Source: Paenibacillus sp. BSR1-1 (lineage in GTDB: Bacteria; Bacillota; Bacilli; Bacillales; Cytobacillaceae). Taken from it: a DNA stretch of 52,749 nucleotides. The translations under genes and the position numbers were made by a program. How positions within the stretch are numbered: the stretch's first letter is position 1; the number at the start of each line of letters is the position of its first letter. The stretch spans positions 1-52,749 of the forward strand of contig NZ_JAQMWQ010000035.1 in assembly GCF_030403775.1 (NCBI RefSeq). Direction: 5' to 3'. The notes below the pieces were generated by a model. The model saw only the letters and a list, made by a program, of their open reading frames with translations. It was not told the origin of the DNA and made no database searches. This document shows positions 33,800-43,236 of the stretch, piece by piece.

Positions 33800-33830
33800 A
33801 AAAAAAGAGAATCCTTCAAGGGATTCCCTG
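33800..33830 (-). terminator. Terminator of the dpp-ykf operon
   Basis: On the minus strand GGGAATCC and GGATTC form a short stem followed by CTCTTTTTTTTC. It lies 13 bases beyond the stop of the last gene. Confidence 0.75.
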
Positions 33831-33842
33831 CCAATTCATTCT

Positions 33843-34619
33843 TTATGCTTTTTCCACTAAATAATCAAATATATGCTTACCAATTCTACTAATTTTCAGC
33901 TTTGCTGCAAATACATCATCTAGCTGATCCATTAGGACCACCGCATAGGCTGTTTTCTCATTATTCGTTACCACTGCACAATCATGTTCAATGTGAGGAA
34001 GACTGCCTGTTTTATTTGCCACTTTTACCATATCGAGTTCCATCATGCCTGGAAGTCTATCTTGAAATTGCTGATAACTTAGTATTCTTAATGCCTCTTC
34101 ACGGCTTTGCTTTGCTAAAAAGTCGCCTTCTTTGACTATCCTCAAACATGTCATCATATCCAAAGGGCTTGTGTAGTTATCGAGTCCTTGTTCAATCGCC
34201 TCAAAGTCCATCATTTTCCTATTAAGGGCGGTATGCTGCAATCCCATTTTTTCAAAGGATCGATGAATGGTTTCCATTCCTAATTTATCTATGAGCAGGT
34301 TGGTGGCTGTATTATCCGAAACCGTAATCATTAACGTCATGAGATCTTTAATTGTCAAGAGCGCATCACGGGAAAATGCCTGCAATACGCCTGACCCGCC
34401 TGCATGATTTGTAATGGAAACCAATTCATTCTCGTTTAGTTTTCCCATCTCACTCTGCCGGAATGCCTCTATTAAAATTGGTAACTTAATCAAACTTGCG
34501 GATTGGAATACTTCTTCACTATTTACACAAATACTCTCGCCCTCAATTTCGATAGCCAAACCGATTCTGCCGTTCGAGCTGCGGAGTTCTTCTTCGATTT
34601 TTGCCTTTAATTGTTCCAT
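33843..34619 (-). CDS. Class A beta-lactamase-like serine hydrolase, cytoplasmic
   Basis: This 258-residue protein has the active-site motifs of class A beta-lactamases: Ser42-x-x-Lys45 (SLIK), Ser101-Asp102-Asn103 and Lys203-Thr204-Gly205. The omega-loop motif ExxLN is only approximated by EQGLDN (143-148). It has no signal peptide, unlike secreted beta-lactamases, so a role in resistance is unlikely. It starts four bases after the ykfD stop, at the end of the murein-peptide operon, where it may hydrolyse an amide, ester or peptide of cell-wall fragments. The start has GAGG upstream. This gene is absent from the B. subtilis dpp-ykf operon. Confidence 0.85.
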   Translation of the reverse strand: MEQLKAKIEEELRSSNGRIGLAIEIEGESICVNSEEVFQSASLIKLPILIEAFRQSEMGKLNENELVSITNHAGGSGVLQAFSRDALLTIKDLMTLMITVSDNTATNLLIDKLGMETIHRSFEKMGLQHTALNRKMMDFEAIEQGLDNYTSPLDMMTCLRIVKEGDFLAKQSREEALRILSYQQFQDRLPGMMELDMVKVANKTGSLPHIEHDCAVVTNNEKTAYAVVLMDQLDDVFAAKLKISRIGKHIFDYLVEKA

Positions 34620-34622
34620 CAG

Positions 34623-35627
34623 TTACCTCGTAACAGCAACCTGAGAATAATCATGGTCACCGGCTTTGTTTTTATCATAAAGATGACAGGCAATATAATG
34701 GCTATCCTCAACTTCCTGCCACACTGGTTTCTCCTTGGCACAAACATCCATGGCCAATGGGCAGCGGGTTCTAAATACACATCCGCTAGGAGGATTAATC
34801 GGGCTTGGCAGTTCCCCCTTTAATATTATCCGTTCACGTTTGTCCTCAATATCCGGGTCAGGAATCGGGATGGCCGAGAGCAAAGCCTGAGTATATGGAT
34901 GCAACGGCTTCTTATATAGCTCACTGCTTGTCGTTAATTCCACTAATTGCCCTAAGTACATGACACCAATACGGTCACTGATTTGCTTTACCATCGAGAG
35001 GTCATGGGCAATAAATAGATAGGTTAATCCCTTTTCCTTTTGGAGTTTGGTCAGCAAATTAACAACCTGTGCCTGAACGGATACATCCAAAGCAGAAATC
35101 GGCTCATCAGCAATGATAAAATCAGGGTCAAGGGATAAGGCCCTGGCGATTCCAATCCGCTGGCGCTGGCCTCCGCTAAATTCATGCGGATACCGATTGG
35201 CATGTTCTCGATTTAAACCGACATCTTCTAATAATTGATAAACACGATTTAACCGTTCTTGTTTGTTGGGATACAAGCCATGGACTTCCATCGGCTCAGA
35301 AATGATTTCACTCACGGTTGACCTTGGATTTAACGACGCATATGGATCTTGGAAAATCATTTGCATTTGCCGATGAAATGCAAATCGCTCTTTCGAATTA
35401 AAATTGTGTATATTTTTCCCTTTAAACACAACCTCACCATCGGTTACGTCATAAAGCCCGATAATCGTTCTGCCAGCCGTAGACTTCCCGCATCCGGACT
35501 CACCAACAATTCCGAATGTCTCCCCTTTGTTAATATGAAAGGTTACACCATCAACGGCTTTTAAAACTTGATTTTTTCCTAAGTGAAAATGCTTTTTAAG
35601 ATTGTTTACTTGTAATAACTTTTCCAT
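34623..35627 (-). CDS. ykfD: Peptide ABC importer ATPase YkfD (OppF-like)
   Basis: This 334-residue ATPase has GESGCGKST, SGGQRQRIGIA, FIIADEPISALD, and the C-terminal oligopeptide-transporter extension (CVFRTRCP). It provides the second ATPase for the importer whose other ATPase is dppD, as in B. subtilis, where ykfD ends the operon. It begins two bases after ykfC, with GGAGG overlapping the end of that gene. Confidence 0.92.
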   Translation of the reverse strand: MEKLLQVNNLKKHFHLGKNQVLKAVDGVTFHINKGETFGIVGESGCGKSTAGRTIIGLYDVTDGEVVFKGKNIHNFNSKERFAFHRQMQMIFQDPYASLNPRSTVSEIISEPMEVHGLYPNKQERLNRVYQLLEDVGLNREHANRYPHEFSGGQRQRIGIARALSLDPDFIIADEPISALDVSVQAQVVNLLTKLQKEKGLTYLFIAHDLSMVKQISDRIGVMYLGQLVELTTSSELYKKPLHPYTQALLSAIPIPDPDIEDKRERIILKGELPSPINPPSGCVFRTRCPLAMDVCAKEKPVWQEVEDSHYIACHLYDKNKAGDHDYSQVAVTR

Positions 35628-35629
35628 AG

Positions 35630-36544
35630 TTATGCCTCCGTCTTAACCCAGTAGCGTCTTGCTGCACATAGTTCCCGCTCGTATATCGTTCCTTCTAATG
35701 GTATAATTTCCACCGTTTTTCCTGTCTTTGGGGAATGAAGCAATTTTCCTTCTCCATAATAAATGCCAACATGATGGATTCTTCCTTTTCCTTCTTCATA
35801 GGCAAAAAATAATAAATCACCTGGTTCGATATCTGTTAATTCAACTTTTTCTCCTGCTGCTGCTTGGTCACTGGCATCGCGGGGGATGACATACCCATTT
35901 GCCTTACACATCGAGTAACTAAACCCTGAGCAATCATAGCCGAAACTGCTCATTCCTCCCCACAAATAAGGCAGGCCAAGAAACTGTTCGCCTGCGGATA
36001 CAATCGCCTGTCCATTTCCCCTTGCAGGTGAATCGGAGACAACGACATTCTCTGTATCTAGCACAGCAGTCCCATATGGGGTTTTGACGTACACCTTGCG
36101 AGCCTGTTCCTTTATGAAAGGCAGTGTCGTTAGATAGGAGAGTTCTATACTAAAAGGATCATTCTCTTTAAACAACTTTGCCCTTTGGCTGGTCACAACA
36201 GCGACTGGGCCATCTGTTAAATTCCAGCCATCAGGAGCCTCCACTAATTGAGCTTTAGGAACCCAGCCTGGATAGCCGCGGTCTTCCTTTTTGGTGGATT
36301 GGCTAGGAATAATCACATGTGCCCAATCACCATTTTCCTCTAAAACTAAAACTTCTTCACCATATAAAACTTGGGTTTGAACAAGGTTTTCGTTACATAA
36401 TTCAAGCCTGGTTTCATATGTCAATCCCTCTAACCACGATTCAATCCTTCCAGGGTTGGTTACTGCATCGTTATCGATTTCCCGTGGTGAATCAAAAGAC
36501 GTCCATACGGTTGCGACCGGAACATTTACAATCCATTTAGCCAA
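35630..36544 (-). CDS. ykfC: Gamma-D-glutamyl-L-diamino acid endopeptidase, NlpC/P60 (YkfC)
   Basis: This 304-residue protein has N-terminal SH3-like domains and a C-terminal NlpC/P60 domain with Cys205 (GYDCSGF), His258 (HHVGIYYG) and His270 (LLHSP). The spacing (53 and 65 residues) is that of the triad in structurally studied YkfC. It lacks a signal peptide, so it works on imported murein peptides, cutting D-Glu from the diamino acid after L-Ala-D-Glu. The start is TTG at 36544 after GGAGGGG, overlapping ykfB by eight bases. Confidence 0.93.
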   Translation of the reverse strand: MAKWIVNVPVATVWTSFDSPREIDNDAVTNPGRIESWLEGLTYETRLELCNENLVQTQVLYGEEVLVLEENGDWAHVIIPSQSTKKEDRGYPGWVPKAQLVEAPDGWNLTDGPVAVVTSQRAKLFKENDPFSIELSYLTTLPFIKEQARKVYVKTPYGTAVLDTENVVVSDSPARGNGQAIVSAGEQFLGLPYLWGGMSSFGYDCSGFSYSMCKANGYVIPRDASDQAAAGEKVELTDIEPGDLLFFAYEEGKGRIHHVGIYYGEGKLLHSPKTGKTVEIIPLEGTIYERELCAARRYWVKTEA

Positions 36545-37637
36545 TTAAGACCCCTCCCTCAATGTCAATGCACTTAATTCCAAGTCCTGGAGACTCCGGC
36601 ATTGTTATTAATCTATTATTATATTGGATTCCGCCTTCCACGATTTCCTTTGCTAGCATTAACGGTGCATCAAAATCAAAACGGTTAATATTTTGCTTAC
36701 TTGCGGCAAGGTGAGCTGCTGCCGTGATTCCAAGACGGGTTTCAATCATACTGCCAACCATACATTCGACACCGCATGTTTCAGCGAGTTGGTTGATGAT
36801 TTGGGCTTGATAGATTCCGCCAGCCTTCATCAGTTTAATATTTATTAAGTCAGCACTTCTTGTTTTTAATACTTGGAAGGCCTGCTTCGGGGTAAACACA
36901 CTTTCATCTGCCATAATGAGTGTGTCGACTGCATCCGTTACTTGCTTCAAACCTTCAATATCATCTGCTTTTACCGGCTGTTCAACAAGCTCAATCCGCA
37001 AATCATTGTCTTCCATTTTACGAATGGCCCGGATGGCATCCTTCGCTGTCCATCCCTGATTCGCATCCAAACGGATCTTAATATCTTTTCCTACCCGCCT
37101 TCTAATCTCCAAGATCCGTTCTATATCGGCAGCGATATCGTCCTTCCCCACCTTTACTTTCAGGACATTGAAGCCTTTTTGAATATAGGAAACCGCATCC
37201 TCGCCCATTTCCTCTGGTCCGTTCACGCTAACAGTGAAATCTGTTTCCATTTCCCTTTTATGACCGCCGAGGAATTGATAGAGCGGCAGTTTGCAATATT
37301 GAGATAGACAATCATAAATTGCCATATCTACAGCTGCCTTCGGACTCGGATTTCCAACCAACAGCGTCTTAAGTCCCTGAAAAATCACCTCATACTGAAG
37401 CAAGTTTTTCTTCTGTAAAAATGGTTTGATCACATGATGGATTGCCGCTTCAATACTCAAGAGGCTATCACCCGTAATAACAATAGTAGGCGGGGCTTCA
37501 CCCCAGCCAACGATCCCATTATCGCAGGTTATTTTCACAAAAATGGATTCAGCTGTCGTCACTGTTCGAAGGGCCGTTTTAAATGGTTTAATTAACGGAA
37601 CAGCAACTCGGAATGTTTCAATTTGCTCAATAATCAT
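36537..37637 (-). CDS. ykfB: L-Ala-D/L-Glu epimerase (YkfB)
   Basis: This 366-residue enolase-superfamily enzyme has the muconate lactonizing-type set: LKVKVG with the catalytic lysine, RLDANQGW, VEQPV and ADESVF as metal ligands, and NIKLMKAGG with the second lysine. It converts L-Ala-D-Glu released by YkfC into L-Ala-L-Glu, which peptidases can use. Its position between ykfA and ykfC matches B. subtilis. Confidence 0.93.
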   Translation of the reverse strand: MIIEQIETFRVAVPLIKPFKTALRTVTTAESIFVKITCDNGIVGWGEAPPTIVITGDSLLSIEAAIHHVIKPFLQKKNLLQYEVIFQGLKTLLVGNPSPKAAVDMAIYDCLSQYCKLPLYQFLGGHKREMETDFTVSVNGPEEMGEDAVSYIQKGFNVLKVKVGKDDIAADIERILEIRRRVGKDIKIRLDANQGWTAKDAIRAIRKMEDNDLRIELVEQPVKADDIEGLKQVTDAVDTLIMADESVFTPKQAFQVLKTRSADLINIKLMKAGGIYQAQIINQLAETCGVECMVGSMIETRLGITAAAHLAASKQNINRFDFDAPLMLAKEIVEGGIQYNNRLITMPESPGLGIKCIDIEGGVLIG

Positions 37638-37651
37638 GGGTTATCCATCCT

Positions 37652-38575
37652 TTACAAGATGCCGCTATCGACAATTAGTTTTTTTTCATACGTATTCATG
37701 GATGCTTGTACACCCAAGGGAATAGCGATTTGCGGGTTGCAATGCCCCATCATGAATCCCTTCATCGCCGGCCTGTCTGCGAGCTGAACATAATGGGCAA
37801 TGACTTCTTCTAACGATAAGGTAAGATTCCTTTGTGGTGTACAATCACAAAAATCTCCTACAAGTATGCCGCTTACATCCTTAAGTTTTCCAGCCATATA
37901 AAGCTGATTAAGCATTCGGTCCACGGACCGGGGTTCTTCATTCACATCCTCAATAAGCAGCAGCTTACCCTTCGTATCAATTTCGTATTCTGTTCCAAGA
38001 GTGCTGACTAGAAGCGACAAATTCCCACCGACGATTTCTCCACTTGCCTCACCATCTACTAAAACTTCTAATGGAGAAATCTGTTCCGTATAGACGAAAG
38101 AGGCAGGCTCAAATAATTGCATAAAACCTTTTTTAGACATTTGGTGTGTGTCCTCTTTCCCTATATCCGAAGCAAGCATCGGTCCATGAAAGGTCACCTG
38201 CTCCGCTTGTTGCCGAATGGCCGTATGTAAAAAAGTAATATCGCTATAACCCCAAAAAATTTTGGGATTCCTTTTAACTAATTCATAGTCAATTTGCTCG
38301 GCAATTCTTCCTGTCCCAAAACCTCCGCAGGCGCAAATAATAGCTTTAACATCTGAGTCAGCGAACATTTCATGGAAATCTTCTAGTCTTTCTTGATCGG
38401 AACCGGCTAAATAACCATTAATACGGGATACATGTTTTCCAACCTTGACTTTTAGTCCTAAATCCTTCAAAAAAGTGATTCCACGTACTAGATTTTCTTG
38501 ATTTGGCGGGCTTGCTGGAGCAATTACTCCAACTGTATCTCCTGCTTTAAGACGATTTGGCTTTACTGCATTCAT
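37652..38575 (-). CDS. ykfA: LD-carboxypeptidase, S66 family (YkfA)
   Basis: This 307-residue enzyme has the S66 triad: Ser111 in WGYSDIT, Glu209 in LIEDVNEEP and His278 in MGHCNPQIAIPLG. It lacks a signal peptide and removes the terminal D-alanine from imported murein tetrapeptides, or related LD bonds, in the cytosol. It follows dppE after a 97-base gap with a strong hairpin. Confidence 0.92.
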   Translation of the reverse strand: MNAVKPNRLKAGDTVGVIAPASPPNQENLVRGITFLKDLGLKVKVGKHVSRINGYLAGSDQERLEDFHEMFADSDVKAIICACGGFGTGRIAEQIDYELVKRNPKIFWGYSDITFLHTAIRQQAEQVTFHGPMLASDIGKEDTHQMSKKGFMQLFEPASFVYTEQISPLEVLVDGEASGEIVGGNLSLLVSTLGTEYEIDTKGKLLLIEDVNEEPRSVDRMLNQLYMAGKLKDVSGILVGDFCDCTPQRNLTLSLEEVIAHYVQLADRPAMKGFMMGHCNPQIAIPLGVQASMNTYEKKLIVDSGIL

Positions 38576-38621
38576 TAAAAAACCCCTTTCTAAACCATTT
38601 ATTAGTCTATGATTCTAGGAT

Positions 38622-38651
38622 AAAAGGGATGTTCGGCTGAACATCCCTTTT
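38622..38651 (-). other. Strong intercistronic hairpin between dppE and ykfA
   Basis: AAAAGGGATGTTC pairs perfectly with GAACATCCCTTTT around a four-base loop: a 13-bp stem ending in TTTT on the minus strand. It starts about 20 bases after the dppE stop and likely reduces read-through into the ykf genes while protecting dppE mRNA. Confidence 0.75.
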
Positions 38652-38672
38652 ATTCAAAATTAAGGCCTTTTC

Positions 38673-40307
38673 TTATTTCTTATCAGCCCATTTTAATTCT
38701 AAATATCCAACTGGATGACGAACGATGCCTGTTACATCCTTATTTTGTAAATAGACTTGGTTATAGAAATGAATAGGAATAATTGGGGCGGCATCAAATA
38801 ATACCTTTTCAGCCTTATACATCATGTCAAAACGTTTCTTTTCATCTTTTTCATTCTTTGCATCTTTTATTAATTGGTCAAATTCTTTGTTGCTCCAGCC
38901 TGTCCGGTTCATTGGAGAGCCGGTAATAAAGTTTTCTAAGAAGTTGATTGGATCTGCATAGTCAGCTAGGAATGAGCTTCGTGATAACTGGAACTTTAAT
39001 GCCTTTTGATCAGTTGCAAACACACTGCTTTCCATATTGGCAAGCTTTACGTCAACACCTAAATTTTCCTTAAACATTTGCTGCAGGGCTTCAGCGATCT
39101 TTTTGTGTGCATCACTTGTGCTATAAGTAAGCGTTACTTCAGGAAGTTTCGTGTATTTTTCCTCTTCCATACCCTTTTTCAACAATTCTTTTGCTTTTGC
39201 AACATCCGTTTTAAGTAGGTCTCCGTTTGTTTTTCGGAAGTCTTTACCTGCTGCATCCTTAAATCCGTAGGATACAAAACCGTATGCTGGCTTTTCCTTA
39301 TTTTTTGTTACAAGGTCAACCATTTGCTCCTGGTTAACAGCAAGCGCGAATGCCTTACGAATATTCTCGTTTTGGAAAGGCTCTTTTGTAAGATTAAATC
39401 GGTAGAAATATTCACCAGCTTGGTCTTCTACCTTCACATCGCCTTCTTTAAACAACTGGTCAGCAAGTTCTGCAGGAACATCAGACGTATCTAACTCCCC
39501 TGTCTTGAACATTTGATATTCTGTATTTGGGTCATCAACCATTGCCCAATGAACTTTGTCTAATTTAACATTTTTAGCATCCCAATATTTTTCATTCTTT
39601 GTAAAAGTAAAATCACTATCATGGTTCCACTCCGTTAGATTGAAAGGACCATTACCCACGAATGAACTTGCTTCAGCAAACCATTTTGGATTAGCTGTTG
39701 CTACTTTTTCATTAATTGGGAAGAACGCAGGATTAGCAATAACACTTAAGAAATAAGCCTGCGGGCTTGTTAAGGTTACTTCAAACGTCTTATTATCAAC
39801 TGCTTTTACTTTTACATCATCAGCGGTTCCTTTTCCAGTGTTGAATGCTTCACCGCCTTCGATGAAATATCCTAAAAAGGCAGCAGAGGATCCTGTTTTT
39901 GGATCTAAAAGACGTTTCCAAGCAAATACAAAGTCACCGGCAGTAACGTCGTCACCATTTGACCATTTCGCATTGTCACGAATATGGAAGGTATAGGTTT
40001 TTCCGTCCTCTGAAACATCCCAGCTTTTAGCGGTTGCAGCTTTGGGTTCATGGGTTGAATCCAAACGAGTCAGGCCTTCCATAATGTTGTTTAATGAATT
40101 CCAAGAAACAGCATCGAATCCAATGGCAGGATCCCAAGATGTAGGCTCTTGACTGTTATTGAGGTTAAGAACTTTTTCTACCTTTTCCTTTGACTTTCCT
40201 TTTCCATCATCCTTTTTTGGCTCACTTCCGGCATCCTTATTTGCTGTACAAGCTGCTAAAGCAAAAACTAGCAAACAAGTTACCAACATTGTCATAAACT
40301 TTTTCAT
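38673..40307 (-). CDS. dppE: Murein/di-peptide ABC importer binding lipoprotein (DppE)
   Basis: This 544-residue SBP family 5 protein has a lipoprotein signal with lipobox LAAC at about residue 20. It shows the DppE/OppA landmarks YTFHIRDNAKWSNGDDVTAGDFVFAWKR-type region and FALAVNQEQMVDL. It captures peptides, in B. subtilis including murein tripeptide, outside the membrane. The start follows GAGGGGG. It is the fifth gene of the operon, in the B. subtilis order. Confidence 0.92.
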   Translation of the reverse strand: MKKFMTMLVTCLLVFALAACTANKDAGSEPKKDDGKGKSKEKVEKVLNLNNSQEPTSWDPAIGFDAVSWNSLNNIMEGLTRLDSTHEPKAATAKSWDVSEDGKTYTFHIRDNAKWSNGDDVTAGDFVFAWKRLLDPKTGSSAAFLGYFIEGGEAFNTGKGTADDVKVKAVDNKTFEVTLTSPQAYFLSVIANPAFFPINEKVATANPKWFAEASSFVGNGPFNLTEWNHDSDFTFTKNEKYWDAKNVKLDKVHWAMVDDPNTEYQMFKTGELDTSDVPAELADQLFKEGDVKVEDQAGEYFYRFNLTKEPFQNENIRKAFALAVNQEQMVDLVTKNKEKPAYGFVSYGFKDAAGKDFRKTNGDLLKTDVAKAKELLKKGMEEEKYTKLPEVTLTYSTSDAHKKIAEALQQMFKENLGVDVKLANMESSVFATDQKALKFQLSRSSFLADYADPINFLENFITGSPMNRTGWSNKEFDQLIKDAKNEKDEKKRFDMMYKAEKVLFDAAPIIPIHFYNQVYLQNKDVTGIVRHPVGYLELKWADKK

Positions 40308-40334
40308 GACTTACCCCCTCAGTATTTTTTATAG

Positions 40335-41333
40335 TTAAACAAATGTTGAAACCAATTTTTTAGCCCGTTCGTCCTGGAGCCAGCAATCTACTTGATGATG
40401 GCTGCTCAGCTGGGTTTTAAACGGGTAAACTTTATCACAGACTTCCATCGCATAGGGACAGCGTGCCGAAAAGGCACATCCAACAGGCGGAGAAAATAAG
40501 TCAGGCGGTGTTCCTGGAATTGGAACAAGATCTTCTTTTTCCATGTCCAGCCGTGGTACAGATTGAAGTAAACCAACCGTATATGGATGCTGCGATTGAT
40601 AAAAAATTTCCCGCCTTGTCCCTACTTCAACAATTTTCCCCGCGTACATCACGGCAACGCGGTCAGCAACCTGCGCCACTACACCCAAATCGTGAGTAAT
40701 CAGGATAATCGATACCCCTGTTTTCTTTTGGATATCTCTAAATAATTCCAGAATTTGTGCTTGAATGGTAACATCAAGTGCGGTTGTAGGTTCATCGGCA
40801 ATTAATACATCTGGCTTGCACACAAGCGCCATGGCAATGACGATTCGCTGCCGCATACCTCCGCTAAACTGATGGGGATATTGTTTTAACCGCTGCTCCG
40901 GACTTGGAATTCCCACAAGAGTAAGCATATCGATGGCTGCTATCTTTGCCTCAACCCGTGATATCTTTTCATGTTGGATAATTCCTTCCATAATTTGCTC
41001 ACCAATTGTAAGCGTTGGATTTAAAGCGGTCATTGGATCTTGAAAAATCATCGAAATATTAGAACCGCGAAGTTTCCGCAACTCTGGCTCTTTTAACTTA
41101 ATTAAATCCGTGCCTTTGAAAAGGACTTCTCCGCCCGTTATTTTGCCGGGGGGACTAGGAATGAGCCTCATGATGCTTTGAGAAGTGACGCTTTTCCCAC
41201 AGCCTGATTCACCAACAATGGCTAACGTTTCACCTTTATGCAGGTCAAAACTGACACCTCGGACAGCATTTACTTCGCCGCCATAGGTTGAAAAGGATAC
41301 TTGTAAATCCTTAACCTGAAGAATTTTCTCCAT
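40335..41333 (-). CDS. dppD: Peptide ABC importer ATPase DppD
   Basis: This 332-residue ATPase has GESGCGKSV, FSGGMRQRIVIA, VLIADEPTTALD, ITHDLGVVAQ, and the C-terminal extension with CAFSARCP. It works with YkfD as the ATPase pair. The start follows GGAGG and lies four bases after dppC. Confidence 0.93.
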   Translation of the reverse strand: MEKILQVKDLQVSFSTYGGEVNAVRGVSFDLHKGETLAIVGESGCGKSVTSQSIMRLIPSPPGKITGGEVLFKGTDLIKLKEPELRKLRGSNISMIFQDPMTALNPTLTIGEQIMEGIIQHEKISRVEAKIAAIDMLTLVGIPSPEQRLKQYPHQFSGGMRQRIVIAMALVCKPDVLIADEPTTALDVTIQAQILELFRDIQKKTGVSIILITHDLGVVAQVADRVAVMYAGKIVEVGTRREIFYQSQHPYTVGLLQSVPRLDMEKEDLVPIPGTPPDLFSPPVGCAFSARCPYAMEVCDKVYPFKTQLSSHHQVDCWLQDERAKKLVSTFV

Positions 41334-41337
41334 GATG

Positions 41338-42291
41338 TTACCTCCTCAACTTTGGATCAAGGGCATCCTGTAATCCATCACCTAAAACATTAAACGCAAA
41401 CATGGTTAATGAAATGAACAAGGTTGGAAAGAACAAACGCCACCAGTAGCCTGAGAGAATAGTAGATAAACCATCATTCGCCATTACTCCCCAGCTTGCA
41501 TGCGGCGCTTGGATACCGAGGCCGATGAAGCTTAAAAATGCTTCTGCAAAAATAGCAGATGGAATCGTAAGTGTCATTTGAACAATGATTGGACCCATCG
41601 TATTCGGCAGCAAATTTTTCCGGATAATACGTGCTGTTTTCGTGCCAAACGTTTTCGATGCTAAAACAAATTCATAGTTTTTTATTTGCAGGACCTGTCC
41701 GCGGACAATTCTGGCCATCCCGACCCAGCCGGTTATCGATAATGCAAGAATAATAGTTGTCAATCCCGGTCCAATTACGACCATGACCAAAATGACAACA
41801 AGTAAATACGGAAGTCCATAGAGGATTTCCACAAATCGCATCATTAAGTTATCGATTCGGCCGCCTTTATATCCGGAAAAACCGCCATAAACAACGCCAA
41901 TAACAAAGTCTATCAGGGCAGCCATCAACCCAACAAATAACGAGATTCGCGCACCATAACAGGTTCTGGTAAAGACATCGCGGCCTAAATCATCTGTACC
42001 AAACCAATACTTACTAGATGGAGGCAAATTCTGCAGTGTTAACGATTGTTTTTCCACCGAATGGGGTGAAATGATTGGTCCAAAAATAGCCAATAATGTT
42101 AGAAAGGCCAAGAATACCAAACCTGCCATCGCCAGCTTATTTTTTACCAGCCTGAGCCAGGAATCCTTCCAGTACGACAGGCTCGGTCTTATGACAGCCT
42201 CTGCTTCTGTTTGATTTCGTGCTTTTGGCACAAACCATTCATCAGGAACATCTGGCGAAATATATCTGTTTTCCTGTTTTCGCAGCTCCAT
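41338..42291 (-). CDS. dppC: Peptide ABC importer permease DppC
   Basis: This 317-residue protein has an N-terminal cytoplasmic stretch, about six helices, GTDDLGRDVFTRTCYGARISL-type motif and the EAA loop ASKTFGTKTARIIRKNLLP. It shares one base with the dppB stop (TAATG), so translation is coupled. Confidence 0.93.
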   Translation of the reverse strand: MELRKQENRYISPDVPDEWFVPKARNQTEAEAVIRPSLSYWKDSWLRLVKNKLAMAGLVFLAFLTLLAIFGPIISPHSVEKQSLTLQNLPPSSKYWFGTDDLGRDVFTRTCYGARISLFVGLMAALIDFVIGVVYGGFSGYKGGRIDNLMMRFVEILYGLPYLLVVILVMVVIGPGLTTIILALSITGWVGMARIVRGQVLQIKNYEFVLASKTFGTKTARIIRKNLLPNTMGPIIVQMTLTIPSAIFAEAFLSFIGLGIQAPHASWGVMANDGLSTILSGYWWRLFFPTLFISLTMFAFNVLGDGLQDALDPKLRR

Positions 42292-43223
42292 TATTTCGCC
42301 TCCTTTTTATGGAGTTTAATTCGTGGATCTAATACCCCATATGCGAGATCGACGATTAACAGCATAAGAATCAAAATGGCACTATAAAAGACGGTTGTTC
42401 CCATAATGACTGGATAATCACGTGTATTGATACTGTCAACAAAGTATTTCCCCATCCCGGGAATTGCGAATATCTTTTCAATAACGAACGTACCGGTTAA
42501 GATACTGGCAGCTAATGAACCCAAAACCGTTACAACTGGCAATAGAGCATTTCTTAAGGCATGTTTAAAAACAATTTTTACTGGGGATAGTCCTTTTGCC
42601 TTCGCCGTTTTAATGTAATCCTGGGTTAATACTTCGAGCATACTTGTGCGTGTTAAGCGGGCGATAATCGCCATTGGTCCTGTTGCCAGCGCTAAAATCG
42701 GCAATACCATATGTTTCGGGCTAGTCCATGTAGCGACTGGGAATATCGGGAATCTTACAGCCAGCTCCTCAATCAAAAAGGTAGCCATGACAAAGTTCGG
42801 AATCGAAATTCCCAGGACCGCAATGCTCATCGCCACATAGTCGATGATGCCGTTATGGCGAAGGGCTGCTAATACACCAAGTAAGATGCCTGAAAAAATG
42901 GCGACTAAAAGTGTATAAAATCCAAGTTCAAATGATACTGGAAATCCTCTTCCCAGCATGTCGTTAACAGTCTGGGATGATTTTTTTATCGAAGGTCCGA
43001 GGTCTAATTTGACGAGTGCTGTTAGGTAATTCCCATATTGGACTAAGAGAGGCTGATCTAGATGATAATAGGCTTCGAGGTTCTTTTGTACGGCTTCATT
43101 GGTTGTTCTTTCCTCATTAAATGGTGATCCTGGTACTGAATGCATTAAGAAAAAGGTTGCTGTAATGATGAGCCATAACGTAATAATCATCGCGGCAATA
43201 CGTTTAATGAAATATGTATTCAT
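42291..43223 (-). CDS. dppB: Peptide ABC importer permease DppB
   Basis: This 310-residue protein begins with the family motif YFIKRIAAMIITLWLI, then HSVPGSPF and the EAA loop TAKAKGLSPVKIVFKHALR. It forms the channel with DppC. It starts 13 bases after the dppA stop. Confidence 0.93.
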   Translation of the reverse strand: MNTYFIKRIAAMIITLWLIITATFFLMHSVPGSPFNEERTTNEAVQKNLEAYYHLDQPLLVQYGNYLTALVKLDLGPSIKKSSQTVNDMLGRGFPVSFELGFYTLLVAIFSGILLGVLAALRHNGIIDYVAMSIAVLGISIPNFVMATFLIEELAVRFPIFPVATWTSPKHMVLPILALATGPMAIIARLTRTSMLEVLTQDYIKTAKAKGLSPVKIVFKHALRNALLPVVTVLGSLAASILTGTFVIEKIFAIPGMGKYFVDSINTRDYPVIMGTTVFYSAILILMLLIVDLAYGVLDPRIKLHKKEAK

Positions 43224-43236
43224 GCTTGTCCACTTC

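Noticed and set aside
33843..34619. Reading the beta-lactamase-like gene as an antibiotic resistance gene
   Set aside because: There is no signal peptide, the omega-loop motif is degenerate, and the gene sits at the end of a murein-peptide recycling operon.
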